Positions 22,324-34,449 of a DNA stretch of 64,000 nucleotides are shown here, piece after piece. This DNA is from Cycas panzhihuaensis (taxonomy: Eukaryota; Cycadophyta). How positions within the stretch are numbered: position 1 is the first letter of the stretch; the number at the start of each line of letters is the position of its first letter. The position numbers and the translations under genes were made by a program. Location: assembly GCA_023213395.1 (NCBI GenBank), contig CM041465.1:8742001-8806000 (forward strand). Direction: 5' to 3'. The notes beneath the pieces are model-generated. The model saw only the letters and a program-made list of their open reading frames with translations. It was not told the DNA's origin and searched no databases.

Positions 22324-22621
22324 TGAAAAGAGTGGATCTATCCTTTATCTCTATACATTAAACATAAAGATAAACATGGGATCAAGAGAGACTTGAGAGA
22401 ACGAGAGAAGTTCTCACAAAATAGGGAGGTAAGAATGAGCCTCCTCTATTGAGATTTTATTTTTATATTAAGAGAGGGAGAATTAGAGTTGGGTGAAATG
22501 ATATTACACATAATGCACATGAAAGTGCATTTCACTTAAGTGATCTAATTTAAAGTTCACTTAAGACCCTTTTTAGAAATAATCAACTAATGTAATGACT
22601 TTGTGATATTAACCCTTTTCA
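22324..22621 (-). repeat. 5' LTR of copia-A
   Basis: 298 bp, plus-strand TGAAAAGAGTGG to CCCTTTTCA. Confidence 0.93.
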
Positions 22622-22626
22622 ATTAC
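22622..22626. repeat. Target-site duplication of copia-A, right
   Basis: ATTAC, matching 14772-14776. Confidence 0.9.
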
Positions 22627-24460
22627 ACCCAACCTTTCTAGCTAGAATATGATGCATCAAGATTTAGCCTCAACATAGTTCTTATGAAAGACTACCACCC
22701 CTTCACATTTAAAAATCAAAAACTAAAAGACCATAAACTCTGATTATCAACATACTAGAAGGAAATAAGAGCTATCCTACATGCCATGGATAAGTGGAAA
22801 TAATATCTCTTAGGGTCAAAATTCATTATCATCATAGACCACCATAACCTCTATAGTCTATTGGATCAGCTAGTTCTATCAAAAAAATAGGCTAAATGGA
22901 TTGATTACCTTTAGGTTTTTGACTTTATAATATATTATAAAAAGGGAAAAGATAATATGGTTATATATGTCCTTTCTCACCTTTCCCTTGATTCTACTAC
23001 CCCCAATCCCATTACTCATGCTATATCAAAGTCCTAACCTATTTGGCTTGATGAATTATATGTTAAAAACTAGGCTCAACTTGACTATTCTCTCTAGAGT
23101 GAAAAAGATCTAAACCAAAAAGGGTGGATAACATACAACAACCATTTGCTATTTAGGAATCACATCAATATACATCCATCCTACTCTTTCATCTCTCAAA
23201 TTTTAATAAATCATCACTCTACTCCTCTAAGGGGTCATTCAAGATTTGATAAAACTTATCAATGTATTCATATAGATTTCTTTTGGCCCCACATGAAGCG
23301 TACTATCTTCACTTTCATATCTACATATAATAGTTGTTAGTAAAACAAGGTGGATAATAAAGCCCTACTAAGATTCCTCCAACTACTACACATTCCTCAA
23401 GGTAAATGGTAACACATTGTTATAGATTTTATCACTGGCCTCCCTACATCTATTGGTTTTGACCCAATTTGGGTGGTCTTCAATAGATTAACCAAATATT
23501 CATATTTCATCCAAATATACACCTTCTATAAATCACCTCATCCTACTAATCTTTACATCTAAATTATTTTTTACCTTTATGGAGTTTCTTTAACTATCAT
23601 TTGGGATAGAAATCCCAAGTTCACTAGCTCTTTCTAGTAATAACTCTTTAAAGACATGAGAACCTCATTCAATATGAGTATTTATTATTATCATCAAATC
23701 AATGATTAATTAAAGGCCCTAAACAAAACCTTTAAAACATACCTATATTGCATTGGTTTAGATCACTTAGCTAAGGACCTCTTGGTTATCCCTGATAGAA
23801 TATTAGTACAACTTATCCCACCATTTAGCCATTAGTATGTCCTTATTTTTAGCATTATATGGTTATCATCCCCCTTTAGACCATACTTTCATGATCAATT
23901 TTTGGACTATCTCAACCCAATAAAATCTTTAGGAGATGCACCAAATCCTTCATATCCTTAAGTAAAACTTGGCTAATGTAAGGAACCATATGAAGTAACT
24001 CACTAATTACCATCAATCTAATTGATCGTTTAACATTAGAGATCTAGTATTCCTCCACCTCCAACCATATAAACAATAATCCCTTAAATCCCATCAAGGC
24101 TATAAGTTAAGCCCCTATTATTATGATCCATATAAATTCCTCTAAAAGATTGGTGATATTGCATATTCCCTTAAACTTCCCCTAGAGACTAATATCTAAA
24201 ATGTGTTTCATGTTTATTATCTTAAAAAATGATTCGGTAGAAAAATTATACCCCATATCACCTTTTCCATTCTTAATGATGAACAAAACCTTATAGTTTT
24301 ATAAGACTGAATCTTCATTAACCATTAATGCCACCTCTAAAATCATACTATTTTTTAGCATCTAGTGTAGTAGGTCAATTGTAATACAAAAGGAGCAACC
24401 TGGGAATCTAATGAGTTTAAGTAGTACCCTTATCTCCAAACTTTGAGGACTCAATATTTC
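22627..24460 (+). pseudogene. pol: Chromovirus RNase H, integrase and chromodomain
   Basis: Continues the RT cut at 14776. RNase H: CDASRFSLNIVLMKDYHPF, then AILHAMDKWKQYLLGSKF and IDHHNLYSLLDQ. Integrase zinc region from about 23200: PLRGHSRFDKTYQCIHIDFFWPHMKRTIF. Catalytic core: HIVIDFITGLPTSIGFDPIWVVFNRLTKY (first Asp) and VSLTIIWDRNPKFTSSF (second Asp). GPY/F-like tail near 24080-24230: YKLSPYYYDPYKFL and LPRL..KMCFMFIIL. The chromodomain near 24310-24440 is recognisable by NHTIF.HLV and GATWES, matching the copy at 40950. Stops throughout. Confidence 0.88.
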
Positions 24461-24472
24461 AGAGGGGGTACC
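24461..24472 (+). promoter_or_regulatory. Polypurine tract of chromovirus
   Basis: AGAGGGGGTACC immediately before the LTR start TATAACG (usual TG start decayed). Confidence 0.65.
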
Positions 24473-24600
24473 TATAACGTAACCCCATATTCATAAGTAG
24501 AGGGAGACACTAACATAAGAAATCTATTAAAGGGTTAAGTGTTAATATTAACCATTAAGTTTTATATGTAGGCCACTAAGCCTTCCAATGATATGTAAGG
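24473..24600 (+). repeat. 3' LTR of chromovirus, left fragment
   Basis: Starts TATAACGTAACCCC and is interrupted by copia-B at 24600. The right part is 32089 to about 32320. It resembles the LTR beginning at 40859 on the minus strand (TATTACATG...). Confidence 0.7.
24596..24600. repeat. Target-site duplication of copia-B, left
   Basis: TAAGG; the right copy at 32084-32088 is TAAGA, one mismatch. Confidence 0.75.
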
Positions 24601-24898
24601 TGAAAAGAGTGGATTTATCCTTCATCTCCATGCACTAAACACAAAGGCAAATATGGGAGTAAGAGACACTTGAGAGAAACAGAGTAGCTCTCATAAAATG
24701 GGAAGGTAAGAATTAGCCTCCTCTATTGAGCTTTTACTTTTATATTGACAGAGGGAGCATTAGAGTTAGGTGAAATGAAATTACATATAATGCACATGAA
24801 AGTGCATTTCACTTAAGTGATCTAATTTAAAGTTCATTTAAGACCCTTGTTAGAAATAATCAACTAATATAATGACCTTGTGACATTAATCCCTTTTA
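24601..24898 (-). repeat. 3' LTR of copia-B
   Basis: 298 bp, begins TGAAAAGAGTGG on the + strand; right end decayed to CCCTTTTA. Confidence 0.92.
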
Positions 24899-24909
24899 AT
24901 CTCCTCCTT
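24899..24909 (-). promoter_or_regulatory. Polypurine tract of copia-B
   Basis: Minus-strand AAGGAGGAGAT, same as in copia-A. Confidence 0.75.
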
Positions 24910-25379
24910 AATAGTAGAAGGTCATTTCATTTTATTTTATTCTATCCTATGAGGTCTTCATTTAAGCCTCTTACAAAGCAAACTACTATGACACTTTTAT
25001 GGGAAACCCTCATAGGGAAGAAAACCCATAGATTTTCTAATCTACTAACCTAGCTTAGACAGCTCTTTAAATGAAGTCATACAGCTAATCAATACAATGA
25101 ACTTTTGTAGCTGAAATCTACTGAGTTTCCATATACTATTTGGTCATCCCCCATGCCATTTCAAGTTTTCACAGGTTCTAATTTTCCAAAATGATACAAC
25201 CTTTATCCTTTCGTACCCATAAGGGATTTTCACGAATGGAATAGAGCAAAGACTTACTCTCATCCTTCCATGCCCACAATGGGTTTTTATGAATGAGACA
25301 GAGTATGATGGTCCTATTGCCATCTCCTTCAATTAGTCAAAGATGGAGGCCTTAAGGCCAAGTTACTTTTAGAACTATT

Positions 25380-26030
25380 CAAACTTCACCCTTTTCAGTG
25401 GTTTAGTGAAGATATCGACCACTTAATCTATTGTGGGGCAGTACTCTAGTTGAATTATGCCATGATGAACTATTTCTCTAATCCTGTGGACTTTTGTACT
25501 TATATGTTTGGTATGATCATGAAATACAGGATTTTTAGTTAATTGGATTGTAGATTGATTATCTACATGTAAGCTATTAGAACTTATTTAGGTGGCATTT
25601 AATATATTTAATAATTTTCTAAGCTATATCACCTCCTTACTTGTCTCAGAATCAATAATATATCTAGCTTTAGTCGTTAAGTCTGCAATTATCTTCTACC
25701 ACCTAGATTTTCATGATATTAGTGTTGTTCCAAGAAATGTTATGTACCCAGACATAATCTTCCTGTGTCTTTATCTCTAGTGAAGTCTGATTCTATGTAT
25801 GTATAAAGTTTAAATTCTACATTGGGTTTACATAATAGACCATTTTTGTTGGTCATCTTCAAGTACCTCAACACTCATATTATAGTTTTCCAGTGATTTT
25901 TCTTAGGATTTATTATAAATCTTTCAAAAATACCAACAAAGTATGCAATATATGGCCTTGTGTTAGTAGTATAGATGAGACTACCTACACATTACTTGTA
26001 GAGTATTGTGTCTGCCTCCCTAGTATCACT
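25380..26030 (-). pseudogene. pol: Copia-B RNase H
   Basis: Matches the copia-A RNase H domain by domain, with stops at different places. The C-terminal end near 25390 corresponds to the DIFTKPL block. Around 25590-25860 it is the shadow-free counterpart of the copia-A block FGYVTFLG...ISW, though more broken, with no open stretch above about 60 codons in the correct frame. A direct repeat pair lies further downstream in the 3' untranslated part (about 25195-25310). Confidence 0.8.
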
Positions 26031-27010
26031 ATTAGTTAAGAGTTTAATATTAGGTTGGATAGGTATGTCCACTAGTTGAGCACCTTCCAACTAAAACTTT
26101 ATCAAAAGATCATTAATATATTTTTCTTGGGAGAGAAATATTTTTCCATTCTTTTGAGTTACTTCAATTCCCAAGTAATATTTCATCAACCTAAGGTCAA
26201 ACAATTCAAAAGTTTTAGCAAGTTCATTCTTTAGTTGGCTAATTACTTATTCACTATTCCCTATTATTAGCATATTATCCATAAAGATTAATAGGTAAGT
26301 GACTTTATCATTTTTGGTGCTTAATAAATAATGTTACATCAATATCTTGATAGTACAAACCTCATATCTAAGTTACCTCATTATTTCATACAACTTAATA
26401 AACCAAGAATGAGGAGCTTATTTTAGGCCATACAAGGACTTTACGAGCCCTGTAAACCTTATGCTCTTGATTAACAATCTTGTATCCTTTCGGATAAGCC
26501 ATGTAAATTTCTTATTTAAGGTCCCCATTGAGAAATGCAACCTTAACATTGAGTTGGTGGATTTTCCAACCATATTGAGTAGCCAAGGCTATAAGAGTTC
26601 TGATTGTAGGCCACTTGGTTATAGGAGCAAAGGTTTTAGTGTAGTTGATACCTTTTCTTTATGTGAATCCTTTTTCTATTACCTCACCTTGTGTTTCCCT
26701 AGGCTTCCATCTAATCTGTAGTTATTTTTTAACATTCATTTTTTTATAAACTATCTTTCTTCTAAGTGGTGCATCAATAAGCTCCCATATAGCATTCTTG
26801 ATAAGAGATTGGTACTCTTCATTCATGGCATTTCTCCAAGCTACATGCTTTACAACTTCTTGGTATGTTAGAGGATCTTCATTAAGAGCAAGGCGTAGTT
26901 TTGCTTATTTAAGCTCAATGAAAAGTGATTCATGCATCCTTGCTCTATGGGAACTTCTAGTGCCATTTTTGCCTACCTCATCTGGTCACATGTCCTTATG
27001 TATTTAGTAG
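26031..27010 (-). pseudogene. pol: Copia-B reverse transcriptase with altered catalytic box
   Basis: Same order of motifs as copia-A. The catalytic box near 26262-26290 reads FMDNML: the second catalytic Asp is Asn, so the enzyme would be dead even without the stops. The N-terminal part around 26740-26850 matches the W..AMNEEY and ELIDAPL sequence of copia RT. No open frame in the true reading direction exceeds about 60 codons. The openings on the + strand (26461-26721, 26798-27007) are shadows. Confidence 0.82.
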
Positions 27011-27024
27011 GCTTTACAAAAACC

Positions 27025-28220
27025 TCAAGTTGGGAATGAGGCTTTTATTTCCATAACCTCTTGATCTTCATTTTGATCTTGAAAAGGATCATGTGAAATG
27101 TTTCGCATGGAGAAAGTTGACAATGCTAGAGAAGATGGGCCAACTGTTGATGTTAGAGAAGATGTTCCTTCTACTATGGCTTTACTTTTGTCAACTTGGC
27201 TATCCACAAAAGATGGTGTTGGATGTGTACACATTGGTTGGGAGTCACAACTTATATCCTTTAGGGCTCTATTATCAAATTCTAAGATTTTGAGCAATTA
27301 TTGAGCATCTCCCCCCCTAAATTTTAGAATTTGGACATCAAATTTAGTAGAATCATTAAATCAATATGAAGGTATCTTAGAGTCAAGTCTAAGTAATTAA
27401 TCTTAAGTCTCTATAAAGATAATATCTCTAATGATGATTATTTTGTATTATGAAGGTATAAAAACCTTGTATCCCTTTTTGTCCATAATGTATCTAACAA
27501 AGATACCTTTAAGGGATTTATCTTGGAACTTATTTATGTGTTCCTCTAGAATGTGAGCATAAAAAATAGAGCTAAAGATTCTAAAGTGGAAGATAGAGGA
27601 GATTTGTCCATACCAAATTTCATATGGAGAGGATCTAAGCTTGGAGGGACTAATAGTGTTAATGCAATACACAACAGTCTAGATAGCCTTATCCCAAAGA
27701 TAGATAAGGACATTCTTATATACTAGCATAGCACGAGCCATGTTCAAGATGGTCCTATTCATGCTCTCAACAACTCTATTTTGCTAGGGTGTACCTATAA
27801 CAGTGGTCTGATATTTGATTCCATGCTGATGTAGGTATGATTCAAACTCATTGGACATGTACTCGCCACCATTGTTAGTCCTGATTATTTTTATCTTGAA
27901 TCTAGATTCATTTTCCATGCGGGTGTTGAAAGCTTGAAACATAGAAAAAGCTTCATCTTTCTTTGCAAGAAAGGCAACCTATACTTTCTTGGTAAAATCA
28001 TCAATGAACGTAATATAGTACCACTTTTATTTGAGAGAAGGGATGGGCATAGGACCATATATATCTAAGTGTATAAGCTGTAAAGGTTGGCTAGATTTCT
28101 ACTGACTATGAGGAAAGGGTTATCTTTGAGATTTGGCAATGATACATGCTTCACATTTGAGGGGCTTAGAGGAGAGCCTAGGCATACTAGGAAGAGTGGC
28201 ATGTAGTTCTCTTAAACAAT
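27025..28220 (-). pseudogene. pol: Copia-B integrase and linker
   Basis: The best preserved piece (27672-27448) reads INTISPSKLRSSPYEIWYGQ, FRIFSSIFYAHILEEH and KGIFVRYIMDKKGYKVFIPS, the copia integrase C-terminus. The open piece 27297-27025 is the Ser/Thr-rich linker to RT (IEGTSSLTSTVGPSS-like), without a domain. The core between 27680 and 28200 is split over frames; the plus-strand text is nearly parallel to copia-A at 17850-18370. Confidence 0.8.
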
Positions 28221-28439
28221 CAATTTTTATATGACCCATATGAGCATGTCATAGGGCTACTTAGGACAATATTTAAGGAGTCAGTATTGTGGTAAAAGCA
28301 GAGTCATCATCAACATAGTTAGATTTAGAGGATGGTAAGTCAATTAGATAAAAAATCTTACCATCAAGAATTCTAGTCATAACCATAGTATTTGAAGGAG
28401 GGTGAATGACACAAAGAGTTTGATTATTTATAGTATGCT

Positions 28440-28680
28440 TAAATCAAAACCATAAGAGTCAAGGGTAGACAAGGAGATTAGGTTCAAGGGTAAAATCTAG
28501 AAGGCTTGGGAGTTTCAAGCAAACAGTTCCAAGTCCTTTGATTGGCTGAGATGATTTGCCAGCCATGTGTACAACACCATAAACTTTAGAGTCAAAATCT
28601 TGAAATAACTCGCGATGATAAGCCATGTGTTGTGTTGCTCTAGTATCCATGATCTATGATGAAGTATTTGAGGTGGCACT
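28440..28680 (-). pseudogene. pol: Copia-B protease and GAG-pre-integrase region
   Basis: The piece 28650-28459 opens with MDTRATQHMAYHRELFQDFD, the protease active-site region in which the usual D-S-G-A-T has become D-T-R-A-T, so the catalytic Asp remains but the Gly is lost. It is followed by GLGTVCLKLPSLLDFTL. Compared with copia-A about 40 codons are missing just downstream, which suggests a small deletion. Confidence 0.8.
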
Positions 28681-28689
28681 ATATGCAAC

Positions 28690-29701
28690 TCCAAGTGGTG
28701 AAGGCAAAAGTGAATAAGCATAGCCACAATGAGCTTCAATATACTTAGTGGATTTATCAACAACATTTGATGAAGTGGTCCCAATTATTTGAAGGTATAT
28801 ATAAGAAAATTATGTTCCACCAAAAGCATCTTCAAAAGAAGTATTATCAACATTATGTACACCATGGCATAATTGATAGCTTAGTAGTTTATTAGCGGCA
28901 GTTCTACAATTTTTAGCATAGTGTTCTTTCCTATTACACCTTTGACATATAATTATTTGATTTCTAGTCCCATAAGAAGTATTGGGTTGGTTAGATTGTC
29001 TTTAGTTACTAGATCTGGGTCTAGGTTGATTATTTTGGCCTCGGCCTTGAGTCTGTTTTTATTGAAGTTGAGGAGCCTGTTGAACAAGAGGACATTATCC
29101 TTGTTGTCTACCTCTACCTCTTCCATGGGAATTGCCAACTCTGTAAGAGTATTGACCTTGATTTTTGGTATAACAAAGATTTTCTTCTACTTAAAAGCAA
29201 TATTAATTAGATCAAATATAGTGGTAAAGTTGGTATCAAAGGTCTTTATCAATGGCTTGCTTAATTGGATGAAGGAGATTGATGATCTCACTTATATGTC
29301 TCTTTTACATTTTTAATTTGTTCATTTTCAGCACTAAGTGAACAAATTCTAAGTCTGATTTAGTGTCAAAGTTCTTCTTAAGAACTTTCCATGTTATATC
29401 ATGTACAACTTCATCAATGAGATTCTACAGGGAATAATCAGTAACAAGAAGTATCCCTGCATGAATTTTATCATCATTATATTCCCATTGCCATTTAGTT
29501 GTAGCTTTAGTGGGAGTAGTTGGAGCACCTCCTCTAGAAGCAGTTGAGGTAGCTATACTTGTAACAAATGGTGTAGGTTGTAAGTGAACTCTCCAAAGAC
29601 CTTTATACTTTGTAGTATTTCTAACACCAGTGAACCATATATCCCAATTTTCTTTCCCTTTTAGAATGTAGTTCACATTTTGCTTGAACTGTGAAGACAT
29701 G
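28690..29701 (-). pseudogene. gag: Copia-B gag
   Basis: The N-terminus (29700-29425) is open for 91 codons: FKQNVNYILKGKENWDIWFTG, the start of a copia Gag, with Met chosen because it opens the conserved stretch shared with copia-A. Downstream the frame breaks. The zinc knuckle near 28900-28950 is decayed. It appears shorter than copia-A gag because a stretch near 29200-29260 of copia-B lacks sequence present in copia-A at 19440-19600. Confidence 0.82.
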
Positions 29702-29864
29702 GTATCTTTTAAGAAGGGAACAAATGAATAAGGGACAATAAAAGTGATGGCAATAAATGACTACTCATTATTTACAAATGGGAGATGCAATGAAGTAGTG
29801 TAGTAAAAAGAATAAGAAGTGAGAATGGTTGCTCGAAGATGAAGGGAGGAACTTAGAGAAAAGT

Positions 29865-30067
29865 TACCAACACTTATGACAGATATTAACCTGATGCAGT
29901 AGGAATATGAGAAGTACTATGATGAGAATTGGCTACTAATACGTGTGGCAAATATTAACCTGATGTAGCAGGAATATAAGCTAGTATGATGAAAATTGGC
30001 CACTAGCACTTATGGAAAATATTAACTTGACATAGCAGGAATATGAGAAGTACTATAATTATGATTA
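29865..30067 (-). repeat. Three-unit tandem repeat upstream of copia-B gag
   Basis: Same array as 20238-20441 in copia-A, units of about 68 bases. Confidence 0.8.
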
Positions 30068-30529
30068 TGCTATGGATCACTTTTTATAAATAAGTGATCA
30101 ATGTACAAGATTGTAGGCCAATATAGAAGCTGACATCATTGGCTATATACAACTTGAAACTCAAATATAGGATGCATTATCAACCTAATAACCTATAATT
30201 TATGTCCAATATGTAGTTGAGGTTGTTGAAAGGATGTCTAGGATTCTAGTTTAATTAAGTTGGTCTTCACCTGCGATACCTATAATTATTTTTAGTGATA
30301 AAATCCATGTCACAATGGAGCCCAAGTACTCCTAATCCTCATCCAGTTTACTAATGAGCAGTTATATACCTCCTCTAAAGAGTGGTACGTGCATACCCAT
30401 GGCTATGAAAGATATTGGATTAGGTATATTTTAATTTTGTATTTAAAGTTTTAGTTTTTTTGGTTGGTTATCAGGATGATCCTTGATTGAGGCAAGATGG
30501 TATGGCTAACCAAACCTCACCAATATTCC

Positions 30530-30603
30530 AGATCATTCTAGTCCCAACTTGAAACCCACACCTCCTTTATGGCATGACATTCTACCAACTAAGTTATCTC
30601 AAC
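30530..30603 (-). other. tRNA-like segment in copia-B leader
   Basis: Minus strand AACTTAGTTGGTAGAATG (A-box-like) and GGTGTGGGTTTCAAGTTGG (B-box-like), matching the segment in copia-A at 20922-20993. Confidence 0.4.
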
Positions 30604-30929
30604 CTTGGTGAGTATGTGAATAGGTATAAGATGACAGAAAATAATGTACGTGATGCATTCCTTTTAAGGAGAGTGAAAAGATTATCGAACTTGCATCAAG
30701 CATACATATAACTAAAAATAGAATGCTTGCTTAGAGTGTCTTTAGAGTGCTTGCTTAAAGTGATTTTAGAGTGCTAAAATATAATGCTGATAAGTGAGTG
30801 AGGACATTGGATATTTCTCTAATATAGGCATTTTTTTACTTACTTTTACAATGGGATTTTAAGCCTTATAAAAATAAGGAAGAAAATTTCTTCACATTTT
30901 GTTGTTTTTTAAATACAAAAAAAAGTAGT

Positions 30930-31245
30930 CTTCACTAAATCAGTAATAACTTTCTCCTATGATAATAAAACTAAGTGTCAATTTTTGTACTATAAACTAT
31001 ACTCAGAGCTTCATCTTTAGGAAGTGGAATTAGGTCCAAATAAGTTCTAGAAATTTTTTTGCAATGCCGCAAAGTTAGGAGAATATATTTTTCTAGAATT
31101 CTTACTAAAAATAATTGTTACTCACTAAAACATTAATAACTTTCTCATACGATATCAAAATTAGGTGCAAGTTTTTTTACTAGAAAGTAGACCTAGAGCC
31201 CCATCTTTAGCAATTAGAATTAGACTAATTTGAGCTTTGTAGAAG
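30930..31245 (-). repeat. Two-unit imperfect repeat in copia-B leader
   Basis: Two blocks of about 150-180 bases, each with CACTAAA, TAATAACTTTCTC, CAATTTTTG or CAAGTTTTT, TAGA and a CTTTAGGAAGTGGAATTAG-like end. Copia-A has the first unit at about 21340-21480; its second is cut at 21572 by the inverted block. Confidence 0.65.
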
Positions 31246-31771
31246 ATTTTGTAGACCTATGAATTTTAGTAAATAAATTTTATTTCTACAAAAATTTTAA
31301 CTTGCTAATATCTTATTAACTCATGATACTATATCAAATTTCTATTATTTTTTGATCACCAAGATCCCAATATGGGCAAGGAAAGATCATACAATGATGG
31401 ATATTATAAATGGCTTTAAATTCTTTTAAAAAAAATGGTAGAACATCCCCATATAATTATTCTTCTAAAAGCTAAAAAATTTCGACAACATTTCCCCTTG
31501 TTAAATGGATAAAAGAAGGGGAAAGAAAAGAATAATGAGATAGCATAAATAGCCACCAAAGGATTATAATCCTTGGGCCTTCCAGCTCCTTGTATTATAC
31601 TTCTAAACCTACAAAAGAGAAAGAGAAAGAAAATAATACTAAATATGCTATGATAAAAAATTAAAAATATTTCTAAATCCACTTTCACAATTTCCTTCAC
31701 TATATGGATTGTAGGGGAGAAGGAAGAAATGGCTCCATTGCAAGTATAAGTGAGGAATATGAAGGAAGCAA

Positions 31772-31783
31772 GCTTTGATACCA
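31772..31783 (-). promoter_or_regulatory. Primer binding site of copia-B
   Basis: Minus-strand TGGTATCAAAGC, one mismatch from the initiator-Met tRNA site, two bases from the 5' LTR. Confidence 0.85.
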
Positions 31784-31785
31784 CT

Positions 31786-32083
31786 TGAAAAGAGTGGATC
31801 TATTCTTCACCTCCATGCAATAAACATAAAGGCAAACATGGGAGAAAGAGAGACTTGAGAGAAATAGAGTAACTCTCACAAAATGGGGAGGTAAGAATTA
31901 GCCTCCTCCATTGAGCTTTTACTTTTATATTAAGAGATGGAGCATTAGAGTTAGGTAAAATAAAATTACACATAATGCACATGAAATTGCATTTCACTTA
32001 AGTGATCTAATTTAAAGTTCACTTAAGACCTTTTTTAGAAATAATCAACTAATGTAATGACCTTATGACATTAACCCTTTTCA
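31786..32083 (-). repeat. 5' LTR of copia-B
   Basis: 298 bp, TGAAAAGAGTGG to CCCTTTTCA on the + strand. Confidence 0.93.
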
Positions 32084-32088
32084 TAAGA
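32084..32088. repeat. Target-site duplication of copia-B, right
   Basis: TAAGA against TAAGG at 24596-24600. Confidence 0.75.
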
Positions 32089-32320
32089 TCATTAGGGCCA
32101 CCGATAAGATTATTTAAGAGAGACCTCTTTTATCTATTTAAGGGTCATAGATTACTTGTAAAGGGTTATTAGTTTATTTTCCTTTCTTGAGAGAAAGGTA
32201 CTTTGGTACTCCTTTAGTGCTCATTTATTTTTATTATGCCATTTGTGAGAGATGTTTTATATTATCAAATTACATAAGTTAATAAAAGTCTTACATCTAT
32301 TCTCCTATCTCCTCTGTCAT
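32089..32320 (+). repeat. 3' LTR of chromovirus, right fragment
   Basis: Resumes the LTR cut at 24600. Shares CTTTCTTGAGAGA, a TACTCCTT block and GCTCATTTATT with the minus-strand copy around 40570-40640. AATAAAAG at 32281 could serve as poly(A) signal. Right limit approximate. Confidence 0.6.
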
Positions 32321-34440
32321 GCTATATGCAAGGATATTCTTGAGTAGATACATTGTATACAAAGGTGCTATCATTCTACCCAAACTTACATAGAACCTAA
32401 TTTTAAATTTTAGAAGAGCTTCAAGGTAAGCGTAAGCCTATTTATAGAAAATAAACATTACATTCCTAGGTGGATACCTAAGAAATAAGAAGGGAGAATA
32501 TTTCTTTATATATATAATAGATGAAATAATCTCCTCTAGGCTGATTAGTTTAATGGTGCCCATTAGACTCCATGATGGTAAGATGCATGGAACCTAAGGA
32601 AGGAATCTAGATATTAGAGTATATAGGTTTTATAACTAACCTTATTTGACGATGAATTAACTCAATATAAAACAAGGCTATAGTGACTAAGGGTTTGGGT
32701 ATAAAACACTTAACCTAAGAAAAAATAAAATGGAGATAATCTAAACATAAGAATCCCTAATGAAATAAAGTAGGGAGACATATTCCTAATGAGTCAAATA
32801 AGTGAATCTAATTTTGTCAATGAAGAAGTACTAATGCCTAATAGTCTTTGATACTTTTTAATAAATGAAGTCTTTGACATATTTCATCATAGTTCATTCA
32901 TGGGATATATAATAGATAATATCTTCATTCACCTAAAAATATAATCATCCCCTCATAGTAGTGACTAATGTAGCCACTATCACATACATCACATAAATCA
33001 TATGGCCCCACCATACCAAGATTTATATTAAGAACTAAAAAAACATAAAACTAAGAAACCCTACATTTATGACTAGTCAACAAGCAGTAATTTAAGTGGC
33101 ATAGGAGGTAGTAAGTTCTTCATAAAGGTGGTTGACCAATCCTTATAAATAGGATATGATTCATAAGGGTGGGAAATGATTTTAAGTACTAGGAATTCTT
33201 TGACTCATAACTCTTTTCTAGGCTAAATGAAAGGGAAGAATTTTAGGATTATATGTTCTTATAATGGAAATACTGCTTAGCCTCAAAGAGGAAAAGTGAG
33301 CAAACTAAATAAAATAAAAATCACACACAAACTCTATTTATGCTAACTTATCAAGGAAAAATTTATTAATGGGCATTAAGTATCATATTTAGCAAATATT
33401 TTACTACATAGTTCTATGAGTGTGAGATATACATAATAGTAAAAGAGCAAAAAAAAAGAATAAATAAATAAATAGAAAATATAAAATAGAGTAGAAGCTA
33501 AAGTAGAGTTATATAAAATATAACTACCAATATCTTGATTAACTAATATCTACAAATCATAATAAAGAGTAACATGTTACACATGTAATGAAATGGAAAA
33601 GCACAAGGAAATAATAGTAGCTTCAAACTTAACCATGTTATTAGTAGTACAATCAAAATATTTTTTAGTGGCTTTAAAAGGATCTTTGTCAATGTCTTGG
33701 ATTATCTAGGTAGTTGTAGATGAACATGGATTTCCTTAGTAAGCATCTTTAATATAAGTAGATCAAGATTAAATAACTAACATGGTGGTGATAGAGTAAA
33801 TTTATCCAATATACACGGTAAAAGCATTAGATAAGTAAGAGCAAGTAAGTAAATGATAATAGTTGCCAATAAGAAAATTGTTAAACAAAATAGAAGGAAG
33901 CTCTTCTACAAAAATATGATTTTCATTGTGATACAAAACTTTTAATAAGTGTAGGAGGTTTTTATAAGCTTAAGAACTAAATAGTAAGGGACATAAACAT
34001 CCCATTGGGCTATGCCCCTAGGAAACTAATGAAAACTTTAATACAATTGTAAAAGTAACATGTATGCCTTAAAGGTGGGCCAAATATAGAGAGTATGATT
34101 AATAACATTAGGCAACATTAATTCATTATAAAAGGATAACAAAAACCAATTATAAAGTGGTATACTCTAAATGCATAAAGGCAAATAGAGAATAAAGAAA
34201 AATTTGGAATGACTTCTCAAGACTATAAAGCAAATGAAATTTTAAATTTTTGAAGGTTTTCTCATTTTTACAGTTTTTTGAAGGATGAGAAAACAATAAA
34301 ACTTTAAAAAGAAACCACATACACAATTTCAAAAAATAAATTAGTGATAGTGATGGTATGTATATAAATATGATATAAAACTAATTACTAATAAAATAAA
34401 AAACAACTATACAATATATACAACAATACTTGAAACATCA
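32321..34440. other. AT-rich stretch without recognisable gene
   Basis: No retroelement domain, LTR or RNA gene recognised. Short open frames (for example 34150-34332) look random. Confidence 0.5.
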
Positions 34441-34449
34441 ATAATAAGC

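Larger units (their letters stand above)
14777..22621 (-). mobile_element. Ty1/copia element copia-A, nested in the chromovirus
   Basis: 7845 bp, flanked by ATTAC. LTRs of 298 bp (14777-15074 and 22324-22621) share TGAAAAG...CTTTTCA ends, decayed on the left. Minus-strand order: 5' LTR, primer site, a rearranged leader of about 2.2 kb, gag, zinc knuckle, protease, integrase, RT, RNase H, polypurine tract, 3' LTR. The LTRs differ at many positions, so the insertion is old. Copia-B (24601-32083) is the same family. Confidence 0.95.
24601..32083 (-). mobile_element. Ty1/copia element copia-B, nested in the chromovirus LTR
   Basis: 7483 bp, same family and orientation as copia-A. LTRs 24601-24898 and 31786-32083, 298 bp each. 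Leader orientation is the ordinary one, which makes it the reference for the inversion in copia-A. All coding domains are broken. Confidence 0.95.
13920..32320 (+). mobile_element. Chromovirus (Ty3/gypsy) relic split by copia-A and copia-B
   Basis: Its pieces are 13920-14776 (RT), 22622-24472 (RNase H, integrase, chromodomain, polypurine tract) and the 3' LTR at 24473-24600 plus 32089 to about 32320. Removing the two insertions restores collinear order. The family is confirmed by the minus-strand copy at 40450-41290, whose LTR and chromodomain are similar. Gag and 5' LTR are not visible. The 3' limit is approximate. Confidence 0.85.
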
